From contig NW_022985563.1 in the NCBI RefSeq assembly GCF_010093815.1, forward strand, positions 313,446 to 377,445: a DNA stretch of 64,000 bases. Direction: 5' to 3'. This DNA is from Pseudovirgaria hyperparasitica. Taxonomy: Eukaryota; Ascomycota; Dothideomycetes; Acrospermales; Acrospermaceae. The position numbers and the translations under genes are program-made. The first letter of the stretch is position 1. Each line of letters opens with the position of its first letter. Below are positions 1-10,913 of this stretch, in pieces. The notes below the pieces were generated by a model. That model ran no database searches. It saw only the letters and a list, made by a program, of their open reading frames with translations, and was not told the origin of the DNA.

Positions 1-822
1 CATGCGACTCGTGCTTGGACTTTGCGCTCCTGCATTCTCCAACGGCTCATCATCGTCATCGGCCTCGTCAAACGTACGCTTATTGTTCTGGGGTGGGTCA
101 CACGTTAACATTCGACTCGAACTTGCGGCTGGTTCTTCTTGTCTCCCGTTACCAGACGGACTGTTGTCATCGGTATCAGGACCATGTTCTTCAAGATCTT
201 GCACCAAGTCGGACGTGAGCAGACGACTGGCCTCCTCTATCCGATTCTCAATTCTGCCCTCCCCATGACTCGTGCCCCCTGAGACGGTTCGGTTCGAAAT
301 ACTGCCCGAGAAATCGCGATTATGGGCCCAGGAACTCGAGTCAGAAGGTGTACGCTGGGAATCCTTCCCCGAAGCAGAGTGAGCAGTGGTGGGATCGATT
401 CCTGAACTTGAGATGACTCTCATGAAGTCGTTAAAAGCCCTGCGACGTAGCTCGTCCTCGGCAGCAGATCCGTTTCCCAAAGCTGCGACGTTGCCGGTGG
501 ATGTTTTTAGCACATCAACATCCATATCGTCGTCGATGTCTGCAGCATCCCAGCTCTCGTAGTCGTTGGGGTCGGGCAATTCTTGATCTGAATCTTGATG
601 GCCATCGGCGAGGTCGTTGTTCTGCTCAACATGGTCTTCTACTGTGGGTTGGCTGTGTTGCTGTTGTGTTCGGTTACGGTCGTGATCCTCCTCTTCTAGA
701 TATTCCGCGTCGAGAAGATTAGCATCGCTAAGCTCCTGTACATTCTCGACTTCGGGTTCCAAGTGGTCAGTACTCACGAGTTCGGAAGCCTGAGTATAGG
801 TCTGGTTGATTTGGTGGGACAT
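1..822 (-). CDS. Acidic low-complexity protein of unknown function, N-terminal part (runs off the window)
   Basis: The minus strand is open without a stop for 274 codons from an ATG at 822 to the window edge, so this is the 5' part of a longer gene. The protein starts MSHQINQTYTQASELV. It is rich in Asp, Glu, Gln and Ser, with acidic runs such as EYLEEEDHD and DADDDDEP-like patches, a DPNDYESWD stretch, and many Ser/Asn residues that suggest disorder. No fold, signal peptide or membrane segment is visible. A late basic patch (NKRTFDEADDD) could be a nuclear localisation-like site, but that is weak. I do not recognise the family. Long acidic disordered heads are common in fungal chromatin or transcription factors whose domains lie further downstream, which would be outside this window. 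Splicing inside the open stretch cannot be excluded. Confidence 0.7.
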   Translation of the reverse strand, partial: MSHQINQTYTQASELVSTDHLEPEVENVQELSDANLLDAEYLEEEDHDRNRTQQQHSQPTVEDHVEQNNDLADGHQDSDQELPDPNDYESWDAADIDDDMDVDVLKTSTGNVAALGNGSAAEDELRRRAFNDFMRVISSSGIDPTTAHSASGKDSQRTPSDSSSWAHNRDFSGSISNRTVSGGTSHGEGRIENRIEEASRLLTSDLVQDLEEHGPDTDDNSPSGNGRQEEPAASSSRMLTCDPPQNNKRTFDEADDDDEPLENAGAQSPSTSRM

Positions 823-2540
823 AGACGTGTAAGTATTTGGCTGACCATCACTACCTTGATCTGCTTGCAAGTTGCGCGAAGGGAGTTCCCAGCTGGCTGG
901 TTGAACCATGGCTGTTGACTACTAGTATATAGGTGTGTGTCAGGCAGTGGAGTGTCGCTGTCGCGAGGTGGCTGGTTCGAAGTGCACTCCATGGCTTGTA
1001 TTTTGAGGTTGACGACGACCGAGGCGGAGACAATAGCAACAATAGCAAAGACACACAATACTAAGGAAAGTCTTGGCAGTGTTGTGTGTTGAGTTGAAAG
1101 TGAATGGACACGCGGGAAGTAGCTACCAGTCACTATCAGGTAACAGGACGGTGAGAAGGCACGGCCAGCACAGGCATTGTGACGACAAGAAGCTCCGATC
1201 ATGGTGCACTCGACCACGCATTATCACACTCGTCGCCAGCCATGCAGGAGCCAGTATTGTTGTTTAAGTGCAATAAGTGAAGCTGCTTGTAAGTCAATAG
1301 TCGCTGAGGCGTTGGAGTGCCGCTGACTAATTAAGGACGGTACGTATGGACCTCCCGGTCAAAGGACTCCGTAGAGCCCGGACAAAACAAGGTACCCATG
1401 TATTATATATGTACATAAGCAGCACAGCCACAGGAGCCACACCCCGCATCTCCAGAGCTTTCTTTTTCCTGTTGCGACCGTCTCTGGTATCTTCTATCTG
1501 GCCGGTCTGCTTGTCTGCCTGAGCGCCTGACAGCCTGACAGCCTGACAGCCTAACAGCTTGAGAGCCTGAGCACCCCATTCGGCCTCAGAGTCATTAGTG
1601 CACCAACATCCAACCATGCATCCGTCCAGCCGCTCAATTAGCAGTCGGGGATATAAAGTCTAATTGCTACAAGCGTTGAGCAGCACCATCTAATATTAAA
1701 ATTATTGTTGTTGTCATTGCGAAGCGCTTTGGTCACTCCGCTTGCTGTTTGCTGCTTGCTGGAACTGACGCGTTGGGACAGGGATGGGATTAGTGCCTGC
1801 ATTCATCCCGTCCCTCATCGTATTCCGGCGCAAATTTCGAATCGTTTGTATTGTAGAATGCATTCAGTTGTCGTGCTGGGCCGATTCGACCAGATGACGC
1901 AGCTTGTATACAAGATAGATACTGCTGCATATGTCGCGCAAGAAGTAGATTGATGCTATCAGTCACATGCCCCAGTGGCACAGCAATTCGTTCTTCCCAG
2001 GGACCATCACGAGACGCACTTTGAGGCAGGCTGAGGTCATACTCGTAACGTCGACGCCAGATTTTAGGAACGTAGAAGCGATGCTGCCATGCATTAGCTG
2101 CCCACAAACCCCCCGCACAGACACTTTTGACGGGGAAGATGGGCGGAGACGGGGTGGAGCTTGGTCCCTCAATCCACACATTACATTAGACATCCATCCA
2201 CTTGGACGGGTTCCAGCCTCTCGCTTTCCACCTCTCTACACTACTACATCATAACATCCCCGTTTCGTCCTCATACTTAACTCTCCTCTATCCCCCTTCT
2301 CATCCTTGCTCTGCAGCTCCACCGTCAACATTGGTCTGTTGCCGCCCACACGAGTCCCACCATCTCCCGTCCCTGATCTCCCGCCGCTCCACCCTCCCCT
2401 CCCACCTACCTCGCTGCAGAGAGCTCTCTCTCCCGAGGTCTCTTCTTATCAAAGATCAATTGCTCTACACAACCGAGTATATTGTATCGCCCCCGACAGC
2501 TTCATTCATCTTATACTTCTGACGAAGACGACTAACCATC
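823..2540. other. Divergent intergenic region between the acidic protein gene and glycogen synthase
   Basis: About 1.7 kb separates two divergently read genes. It should hold both promoters and a long glycogen synthase leader. The part from about 2230 to 2540 is pyrimidine-rich, as is common just upstream of start codons in filamentous fungi. A short 8-bp tandem repeat lies near 1525-1565. Short open frames here look random, and I see no further gene. Confidence 0.6.
1525..1565. repeat. Short tandem repeat, 8-bp unit (CAGCCTGA)
   Basis: About four and a half head-to-tail copies of CAGCCTGA are seen, the later ones diverged (CAGCCTAA, CAGCTTGA). It lies in the intergenic region upstream of glycogen synthase and overlaps no supported gene. 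Confidence 0.8.
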
Positions 2541-4913
2541 ATGTCTGCCCCACAGATACCCTTCAGAACGAGAGAGATGGGTGACTCTCAGCCGAGAGAC
2601 GTCGCTAACCACGTCCTCTTTGAGGTCGCAACTGAGGTTGCCAATCGAGGTACGGATGTTATGAAGTGCTGCCGTTGCGGACTGGTGCTGATCTGTAATA
2701 GTGGGTGGCATCTACTCGGTCTTGAAGTCCAAGGCCCAGGTCACGACTGCTGAGTATGGCTCTGCCTATACGTTGCTAGGGCCGTGGAACCGGTCGTCGG
2801 TAAGCATATAATTGGCACGTACCTTGCAAATACTCAGCTGATCTTGTTGATGGACAGGCACAAGTCGAGGTCGAAGAGCTCGAACCGAAAGACCCCGCCC
2901 TGGTCAAGACGATCCAGTCTATGAACGAGCGAGGCATCCAGACATTATATGGTCGTTGGCTGATTGACGGTGCTCCTAGAGTGCTTTTGTTCGATACTGG
3001 CACTGGGTATAGCTATCTGGATGAATGGAAGGGCGATCTGTGGAATGTCGCTGGTATCCCATCCCCGCCGAATGACGCCGAGACCAACGAGACGATTGTG
3101 TTTGGGTACCTGATAGCTTGGTTCCTGGGAGAGGTTAGTCATGAACGAAGCCATGCAGACCTGAGACAACCATATACTGACAAAGGATAGTACGTCTACC
3201 ATGAGAAGCGCAGAGCTGTTATTGCCCAGTTTCACGAATGGCTTGCTGGTGTCGCCATTCCTCTCTGCAAGAAACGTCGTATCGATGTCACCACCATCTT
3301 CACTACTCACGCCACCCTCCTCGGACGTTACCTCTGCGCCGGTTCTGTCGACTTCTACAACAATCTTCAATACTTTGACGTTGATGCGGAAGCTGGCAAA
3401 CGCGGCATCTACCACAGGTACTGCATCGAGCGGGCCGCCACCCACTCTGCGGACGTCTTCACTACCGTTTCTCACATAACAGCCTACGAGAGCGAGCATC
3501 TACTGAAACGGAAGCCTGATGGCGTGCTTCCCAATGGACTGAATGTCAAGAAGTTCTCCGCCACTCACGAGTTCCAAAACTTGCACGAGCAGGCCAAGCA
3601 AAAGATTGGTGACTTCGTGCGCGGGCATTTCTACGGTCACAACGACTTTGATCCGGAAAACACCCTGTACTTCTTCACTGCTGGCCGATATGAATACCGT
3701 AATAAGGGTGTGGACATGTTCATTGAATCATTGGCACGACTGAACCACCAGATGAAGAGCGCCGGATCCAACATGACTGTGGTCGCCTTCATCATCATGC
3801 CTGCCCAGACGCAGTCTCTTACTGTAGAAGCGCTAAAGGGTCAGGCAGTCATCAAGTCACTCCGTGACACTATTAAGATCATCGAGGAGAATGTCGGCAA
3901 GCGGCTGTTTGAGCGCGCACTGCTCTGGCACGAGGGATCAGAAGTTCCAGAGGACAAGGAGCTGCTCACGTCGCAAGATAAGATCATGCTGAGGCGTCGT
4001 CTATTCGCCATGAAGCGACACACTCTGCCGCCCATTGTCACACATAACATGGTCAACGACTCCGAGGACCCCATCCTGAACCAGATCCGCCGCTGCCAGC
4101 TGTTCAATCACCCCTCCGACCGTGTCAAGATCGTCTTCCACCCCGAATTCCTCAACGCCAACAACCCGGTCCTGCCTATGGACTACGACGACTTTGTTCG
4201 GGGAACGCACATGGGTGTGTTCTCCTCCTACTACGAACCCTGGGGTTACACGCCTGCTGAATGTACGGTCATGGGCGTGCCGAGCATCACTACCAACTTG
4301 TCTGGCTTCGGCTGCTACATGGAGGAGCTGATCGAGAACGCCTCAGACTACGGCATCTACATCGTCGACCGCCGTATGAAGGGCGTTGACGACTCTGTCA
4401 ACCAGCTGGCAGACTACATGTTTGAATTCACAAAGAAGTCCAAGCGCCAGCGCATCAACCAGCGCAACCGCACCGAGCGTCTGTCAGACCTGCTCGACTG
4501 GAAGCGCATGGGCATGGAGTATGTCAAGGCACGCCAGCTTGCCCTAAGACGTGCATACCCAGCCGCGTTCGAGGAGGGCGACGAGCCGGACTTCTTCTCG
4601 TCTGCTGAGCACAAGATCTCGCGGCCGCTGAGCGAGCCGGGCAGTCCACGAGACCGGAGCGGTATGATGACGCCCGGAGATTTTGCGAGCATCCAAGAGG
4701 GACGGGAGGGCTTGAGCACGGAGGACTACATTGCGTGGAAGTTGCCGTAAGTCGACCTCGAACAACCTGAGTGTAGATAAGAAATGCTGACGGTTGTACA
4801 GGGAGGAAGAAGACCCAGAGGAATACCCATTCCCGCTGACCCTTAAGCAAAAGAAGGTCGCTGCCGATGCCGCCGCAACAGTCCCAACGACAAACGGGGC
4901 TTCCAAGTCATAA
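2541..4913 (+). CDS. gsy1: Glycogen synthase (GT3 family)
   Basis: Transfers glucose from UDP-glucose to the growing glycogen chain in the cytosol. Five exons: join(2541..2649, 2702..2799, 2858..3133, 3191..4746, 4802..4913), 716 aa, against about 705-708 for yeast Gsy1/Gsy2. Family signatures are the [16 protein letters not shown] donor-binding start, EVEELEP, a [17 protein letters not shown] block, [11 protein letters not shown], and the C-terminal [19 protein letters not shown] and TTNLSGFG blocks. The C-terminus keeps the regulatory tail [14 protein letters not shown]...MTPGDF, which matches the SP/TP phosphosites of yeast Gsy2 that shut the enzyme off. Phospho-inhibition and glucose-6-phosphate activation are therefore likely; this is inferred from the family. 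All introns are GT-AG and 52-58 bp. A second ATG 12 codons downstream (2577) is an alternative start. Confidence 0.96.
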
Positions 4914-5600
4914 CGCTAGATACATGGCCAAGTAGGATAGAGCTACAACAGAGGATACAGTACGTTGGGGGGTCTATTAATTCTGCTCACCATCTGATAC
5001 ATACATATATGTTGTTGTTGATGCATTTGCGCTCCTTTTTTTTCTGGTCTGCCTCCTCCCCTGCTGAAGGCGGGAGGGGGTGTGTTGGGGGGAGAAGGTC
5101 ATCGGACGGGAACCTTGTGGCATAGCCTGCGCTTCTTCTTCTTCATGTTCTTCTATCGTTGAAAGATCTTTTCTTTTGTAACAATCATATACTATTCGAT
5201 CTTTTATTTACCACCTCCACATGGTTCAATCCACGGGGCTTAAACGTGTGTGTGTCGCCGTAGTAGTGTGGACGTCCCAAGCGTCTTTTCGTCTGTGTTG
5301 GTGTGGGTGCGTATGTGTGTGTGTGTGGGCAGAGTGAATGGTGAATTTGTTCATGGGAATGAATGGGTGTCACGTATACGCCGTCCGTCATGTCCATCCA
5401 TCTGTCTACCCGTCCGTCGTCCTCATGCCTCATTCCATATATGCCGGGTACGTAGGTAGACATGTAGACAATATACCAGCTACGTCTACGTCTATATGTA
5501 TACTCCCTCCCACCCATTCCTCCTTGTTCTCTTCCCTTGTTTCCCCTTCATTCCACCCTCGCACCCGGCGCGCATCGTTCAGATCAGATCCAATAATGCC

Positions 5601-5639
5601 TAGTCTGGTCTGGTCTGGTCTAGTCTGGTCTAGTCTGGC
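5601..5639. repeat. Pentanucleotide tandem repeat (TGGTC/TAGTC)
   Basis: About eight copies of a 5-bp unit, alternating TGGTC and TAGTC. It sits in the gene-poor gap after glycogen synthase, with no coding role visible. Confidence 0.85.
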
Positions 5640-5914
5640 GGTGTGGGGCTTGTGTGCTTGTGCTACATAGGAAAGCTGGGATGTGTGTGGGCAGGTTTGC
5701 GGGTGTGTTTGTGGGTGGATTCGGAATGGAGGGATGGCTTGGAAGATAGGAGAAGATGGGGTTGGTGTTGGTGTTTGGTTTTGGGTGAGGGGTGGTTTGG
5801 GGGTGGTGGTGGTGATGGACATTGGGGGGTGGTGATGGTGATGAGCATCATTGTATGTGTCTATGAGCGAGTGAGTGAATTCTCACATGTGGGTGTGGAA
5901 GAGGCACGTAGAGA

Positions 5915-6020
5915 CACCATGTGCACGGGAGGAGGCACACATAGGCACCATGTGCACGGGAGGAGGCACACATAAGCACCATGTGCACGGGAGGAGGCAC
6001 ACATATAGGCAGCATGTGCA
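5915..6020. repeat. Minisatellite, 31-bp unit, three near-identical copies plus a partial one
   Basis: Copies of a unit beginning CACCATGTGCACGGGAGGAG start at 5915, 5946 and 5977, an exact 31-bp period, with a degraded copy from about 6010. Each unit contains the palindrome GTGCAC and the purine run GGGAGGAGG. The copies are almost identical, which suggests recent expansion. Because 31 is not a multiple of three, a coding role is unlikely. Confidence 0.9.
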
Positions 6021-6162
6021 TGTAACAGACATGTACCCACAGTGTCGACACGAGAGACAGATATCCCGTAGTTTTGAGATGAGTGGCATATCGACATGGT
6101 AGTGGTAGTGATGGTGGTGGTGGTGGTATAGATATATATACTATGTTATATAGACGTAGGTG

Positions 6163-6260
6163 CTGGGTACGTATACCTAGTAGCCGGGTACGTATACCTA
6201 GTCGAATGGCCAGGTAAGTAGTAGGTGCCGTGTGACCTGTGACCTGTGACGTATACCCAA
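6163..6260. repeat. Direct repeats: GGGTACGTATACCTAGT (two copies) and TGTGACC (three copies)
   Basis: Two 17-bp copies of GGGTACGTATACCTAGT lie about 22 bp apart, each with a GTAC-GTATAC palindromic core. About 30 bp downstream, TGTGACC occurs three times in tandem, followed by another GTATACCC. The block lies in the gene-poor gap and may be a simple local duplication. Confidence 0.75.
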
Positions 6261-8098
6261 CACACACATAACAAACCTACCGGGTATGTTAGTTAGTAGG
6301 TCAGACATCGCTACCACACGGCAAACTTGTATCCGTATCTATTTGTATGTATATATAAGGGCCTATAATCATGTCTGGGAAATATTCTTCTACTTGCCTA
6401 CAACCACATGGCGCATTACAGATAGGGACAATGGTATACATGGGTTGGTTCAAAAGGTTGATGCTGAGACGGCATGTTTGTTTGTTTGTTTGGTTGGTTG
6501 GTATAGTAGCTATGATGGGTGGTGCAGCACTGGGCTATCAAAAGACAAAGCGAGGACGATGGTGTTGGGTTGCTAGGGGGTGGTGATGATGTGTGTTAAA
6601 GATGGAGAGTAATGAGTATTATTAGTGGATGTGTTAGGGGGTGATAATGACAACGATCATGATTGAAATAATAACAATGATGATCCGCACCACCACGACT
6701 CCCGTTTCACAACCACATGTGCCTCTCCCGTCATACTACCGACAGACCAGCAGAGCTACACAGCGCAGCTTATCTCAGCCCGAGTCGTGATGATTGATCA
6801 ATCAAGATTCAGTCTTGTGTTTTATAGTGGTGCTTGTGCTGTATTGACTGCCGGGTGTGCTTGTGGAGAAGTGTCTGTTACAAGAGCGGTATATGCTATG
6901 TTCACTGGTCTGTTTGTCCTTGTCTCCCTTTCACGAAGGAAGCTCTAGTTTGCCACACTCAAAGCGCATCTCGGAGGTTGAACGAAGCAAGCCTCCTAGG
7001 CTTGTATTGTATTATCTACGGAATGATTCCTTCAGGGGTTCGATTGTGAGAATTTTCAGTGTCACTGAAAGGTATACTGTGAGCAAACCTCTTCCCTCCT
7101 CAGACTCGATCCTCACCTGAGACGTCTGGATTCCTCCATATATGACATCACAGCACACGTCTGAACAGCCACCAGGATTGAGAATGCCCTGAATCTTTCA
7201 ATATCAAGGCTATGCATACTCCCATCCCATTCAGAACGCAGATCCCCCTCCACAACATCGTTCGAGGTCACGCTAAGTTTCTCACATACATCGCGTCTAA
7301 TAATATCAGGAGACAGGATTGGATATATCCCTCTAGTGAGTCGCCTTTATACCTGGAAGGACCGAGGAGTTCCAGTCGCCTTCTCTGCTGCTCTGTGGTC
7401 TTGTCGGCGAGGAAGACTGTGCTGCGCTGACAGCATGTCACTCACTCATGATGTTGCAGTATGCTGTTTGCATTGACTTCACTTTGAACGACGCTCTGAT
7501 TTGTGGCTACGCAGCTTCAGTCACGCTTCATGGGAAGACCTAGTATATGCCTTATGACTTACTCCTTAGCTGGTGGTAGTCCTCTTAATTCGAGCCGACT
7601 AAGCATATTGTTGTCCTTTGAGAACGCTCGCTCCTCTTCGCACAATGAGTCTACACGTCGGTTGCTATAGACAATGTCTGTGTCTTCCTGCTCGGGGATC
7701 TGTATGTCGCTCTCACCTGACTCCTGACTCACTAACCGCCCATCGATCTCAACTCAAACTCGTCGCTTCGAGGCCAGGTACGACTGACGCAGTAAAGATG
7801 GCTTGAAGATGGCGTCATAGAGAGTTAGCTCCAGTGCGTATATAAGCACAGCGCGGAGAACGTATTGGGATTGATAAGTTGCGCCACCCAGGCTGCAGTG
7901 CGACCGTACACATGATCACAAGCAAGATTTGACGCTCATTGAGCCGGATGAATCAATTCTCCATGAGTCTGCGGGCAAGTTCCTGAACTGAAAAGACTGC
8001 TTGGGTATTTTCCATGGTACAATATTGCTCCATCCTTTTGTACGCCTAGTAATGCTCGATAGTCTGAAGAACACCGTGCTCCGTCGCCTCACGCCAGC

Positions 8099-9385
8099 TT
8101 AGTTCCATTTCTTTGCTTCCATACCATCTGGTGGGCTCGTCTCAACCTTGCCCTTCGATACCTCTGCCCAGTTCGTACTTAGCGCCGTTCCGTTGCTCTC
8201 TTGGTAGCTCTTCATCATCGCTTTGCGTGTGTCAGGGTCTGCATCGGCGAACAACTTCTTGAAGAAGAAGTTGACGTCGTCACCGCCATCCTCAAGATCT
8301 AGGTCATCGTATTCCTCCTTATTCTGACCCTTCTCGCCCTCCTTGGGCTCTTTCCTTGTCGCTTCTTTCACGACCTTGTCCCAGTCTTTCGGCCCTTTGC
8401 GTGAGGAGGTTGGATATGCGGGTGCGGAAGGTCTACCTGTGAGGACTTCCTGTGGTATCCTGGGCGCGGGGGTCGGCGCTGTACTACCATCGTCTACGCC
8501 TTCGAGGCGCTTCCAGTACCCCGGGCTGACCTTCTTGAGGACGACGAAGATCTTATTGGGTGTGACTGAGTAGCTTGACTGTGAGGGATCAATGGCCGAG
8601 AATAGTGGATCGACGTTGTATTCATATGTAGAGGAGCTGTCAGCCAATGGGAAGTTGATGGACACAGATCGCTCTTGGATGTCTACAACGGCTTGGTCTT
8701 TGGGCACCCCTCGAGCGTTCAGCAGTTCAATAGTCATGTTTTCTTGGTTCTCGAGCCAGGTCGGTTTGATCTTCTTGACATCAGTACTGCTTATAGGCTT
8801 TGGAGCAGCTGCGGCGGGTGCTGGTGCAGTGGCAGCTTTCGGTGCCGTTTGAGGAGCTGCGGTAGCTGAGACATTGGCATCGGGAACGTCTTCCACAGTG
8901 ACAGTCACAGCTTGTTCGAGTTTTTTCTTTTCCTCTTCGGTGAGGCCCTCACTGTTCTGCAGCCCCTCCTTGGCGGTCTTTATACCTTTGGTGATTTTCT
9001 GTTCCCATATTTGAAGCAGCACGACCTTCTTCTTTGCTTTGTCAGAGCTCTTCTCCATGTTCACATCGTGCATCTTCTTCACAATCTTATATACATATTC
9101 CGCATCTGCATACCTCTCTAGTCCATAGAGACATATAAACCGCTGCTGCTGAGATTCGAAAATTGCCTCGCGCCTCTGACGGGTTGTAGCCAGATTGACA
9201 GCTTTGTCTGCGTCTGCTAGAGCCTGGACACGATTCGGAGGGCTTCTTCGATGGCTTGCCTGCGAGCGAGCTATGTAGTAGTCGACAGCATTGGGCTGTT
9301 TAGCAATAGCTTTGGTGTATAGTTCGATAGCTTCATCATACTGTTTGGCTTCGAGAGCTATCTTTCCCAGTTGTGCTTCGTCCAT
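8099..9385 (-). CDS. sgt1: SGT1-like co-chaperone (TPR-CS-SGS)
   Basis: SGT1 links Hsp90 to SCF ubiquitin ligases and kinetochore assembly, working through Skp1. One exon, 428 aa. The order of parts is typical: N-terminal TPR repeats (about residues 1-112), a Pro/Ala-rich linker, a CS domain (about 203-300, beginning IKPTWLENQENMTIELL) that binds Hsp90, and the SGS domain from about 320 to the end, with the conserved DVNFFFKKLFADADPDTRKAMM block and the end motif DGMEAKKWN. The start codon is the first ATG of the frame and fits the first TPR helix. The length is close to that of yeast Sgt1 (395 aa). Nothing looks broken. Confidence 0.95.
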   Translation of the reverse strand: MDEAQLGKIALEAKQYDEAIELYTKAIAKQPNAVDYYIARSQASHRRSPPNRVQALADADKAVNLATTRQRREAIFESQQQRFICLYGLERYADAEYVYKIVKKMHDVNMEKSSDKAKKKVVLLQIWEQKITKGIKTAKEGLQNSEGLTEEEKKKLEQAVTVTVEDVPDANVSATAAPQTAPKAATAPAPAAAAPKPISSTDVKKIKPTWLENQENMTIELLNARGVPKDQAVVDIQERSVSINFPLADSSSTYEYNVDPLFSAIDPSQSSYSVTPNKIFVVLKKVSPGYWKRLEGVDDGSTAPTPAPRIPQEVLTGRPSAPAYPTSSRKGPKDWDKVVKEATRKEPKEGEKGQNKEEYDDLDLEDGGDDVNFFFKKLFADADPDTRKAMMKSYQESNGTALSTNWAEVSKGKVETSPPDGMEAKKWN

Positions 9386-9872
9386 GGCGGAGTCTTTCTG
9401 TCGGAATGAATGTGGAGGTCTAACGAATAGATACCCGATATGCTCAGCCTAAAAAGAGTGATCGTGAAAGAATGGTGCTGGAACATTCCAAGAGTTGCCT
9501 GCAACGGCACGTCAGTGCAGGTGGGGCAGTATCCGTTGTGTTAAAGCTTAAGTAACGCACGGACTTTCCATGAAACGTAAACGTAAATATATCACTGCAT
9601 TCTGGAGAATCTTGATTGCTGTGGAAAGAAATTTATCTCAGCCTACTTGGAGAAGTATGGCGAGCCTACTACCACTTTGTCCAAGCAGTAGTCATAGAAT
9701 GCTAACATGGCGGCATTGCAAGCACCGTAGTGCTAAATTGGGACTTGGAGCTAACTCGAAGAGGTCAAGTCAAAACTGGTCTGAACGTCCTGTTGCACTT
9801 GTTTTTATATTGCGAGATTACATCCCTGGACTCTTCAAACCATGTCCATCTCCGTACATCCCTTGAACCAGG
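9386..9872. other. Intergenic region upstream of SGT1 and of the RWD-associated gene
   Basis: About 490 bp between divergent genes. The frame of the downstream gene is also open from an ATG at 9570 until a TGA at 9864-9866, only six bases before the chosen start. The amino acids of that upstream stretch do not resemble an RWD domain, so I left it out. It may be decayed coding sequence. Confidence 0.4.
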
Positions 9873-10303
9873 ATGAGCAGTCGGTTTGTAGCCTTGATAC
9901 GAACTCATCACATCACATCTCGTAAAAAGGTTGCCACGCTCAAAAAGGCAGCAGACAAACTTGAATGTCACGTCCTTCTAAGGAGCGGGAGCTACCCAGG
10001 GATGATGTACTGCGAGGGCACTGAGGAACGCGTGAGTGAGTGGATAGCAACGGTGAAGGTGGGTTTGATGACCCTTCGGACTGGCAACTGGCCCTGACCA
10101 TTTGTAAGCGATTACGATACAAGGACTACAGACTGATGGCTCGACCGCAAGACAGCGCTATGGTCGAGGATTGTTCGCAACCTAAGAATACCAGTGGTCT
10201 TGAGGAAGTTGCCTCTGTGAGTGAATTTGGTTCGCGCATGGAAAGGAATGGCCTCAGAGAGTGGTATCGCAAGGCCATGGGCTATGTTCAGGACGACGAG
10301 TAG
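9873..10303 (+). CDS. Short protein with RWD-associated C-terminal (DUF1115/Prp3_C-like) domain
   Basis: Two exons, join(9873..10058, 10109..10303), 126 aa, with a 50-bp GT-AG intron in phase 0. It resembles the C-terminal half of fungal RWD-domain proteins: a VALIRTHHITSRKKVATLKK opening, then SYPGMMYCEG, LRYKDYRLMARP and the closing block EFGSRMERNGLREWYRKAMG, which is the most typical part. Full-length relatives carry an RWD fold in front of this domain; here a stop lies just upstream and no RWD is visible. The gene may therefore be N-terminally truncated, may have upstream exons I could not find, or may be a remnant. The function of the domain is unknown, though Prp3 carries a related one. 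Confidence 0.55.
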
Positions 10304-10913
10304 ATGGAAAGGGGCCATTGGTCGAATAGCAAACCGACCTTGCAGATGGAAAGTCATTTTTCTTGGCAGTCCTTCATGTCGAAACGCTGACAAGGCTGTG
10401 AAGAACCTGAAGACTATCCTCACTTCAAGCGGTCTAGATCAAGACGGGGATTCCATTGTCCCATTACTATGGCAGACGATAGCTGGGTCAAACACACGTT
10501 GAGGATGCGACTATCACTATTATGCAGAGGTTATAGCCCTGTTGGATCGATCCGAAAGCTTTCTTAAGCAGTTGAAGAACCTCGAGCTCTTCCGGAGTCT
10601 TAGCTATATTCGCCTTGGACTCGGCTGCAGTTGGTGAGCGAGTGAAGAATCGCACTGGAGCCTCAAGCGCCCATGAAACCAAGACAGGAGCGTAAATTTC
10701 TGGCATCTATGCACAGATGAAAGCGACATCCTCTGGCTCACGAGCATTACGTTGTGTTTGACTATGCTATCGGGACTCTGAAGAATGCAATTTGAGGACT
10801 GTACGTTTTAACCTCGAAGCACTCGTCTCACATATTTGTATTTTTAGCACATGTATCGACACGTGCTAGCGGTATTTACATTAGAGCCCTGGTATGTTTC
10901 TTTTACATGTCAC
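10304..10913. other. Convergent intergenic region
   Basis: About 600 bp between the 3' ends of two convergent genes. It probably holds their 3' untranslated regions. I see no gene or clear repeat. Confidence 0.5.

Larger units (their letters stand above)
4914..8098. other. Repeat-rich 3.2 kb gap between glycogen synthase and SGT1
   Basis: The genes on both sides point into this gap, so it should contain mainly 3' ends and terminators, which do not need 3.2 kb. From about 5230 to 6560 it is G/T-biased on the plus strand and full of short tandem repeats, listed separately. From about 6600 to 8098 the composition is ordinary, and no open frame has a recognisable domain. It could hold a non-coding RNA, a decayed gene or a very diverged small gene; none can be supported from sequence alone. 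Confidence 0.5.

Noticed and set aside
961-1000. Possible tRNA B box (GGTTCGAAGTGC)
   Set aside because: It lacks the final consensus bases, and no A box or cloverleaf could be folded around it. Other B-box-like strings in the window failed the same test.
5430-5851. Minus-strand open frames rich in Pro, Thr and His
   Set aside because: They are translations of G/T-rich simple repeats with no domain, and two overlapping frames look equally good.
5915-6020. CRISPR-like array
   Set aside because: The repeats are directly adjacent with no unique spacers, and the DNA is fungal nuclear. It is a minisatellite.
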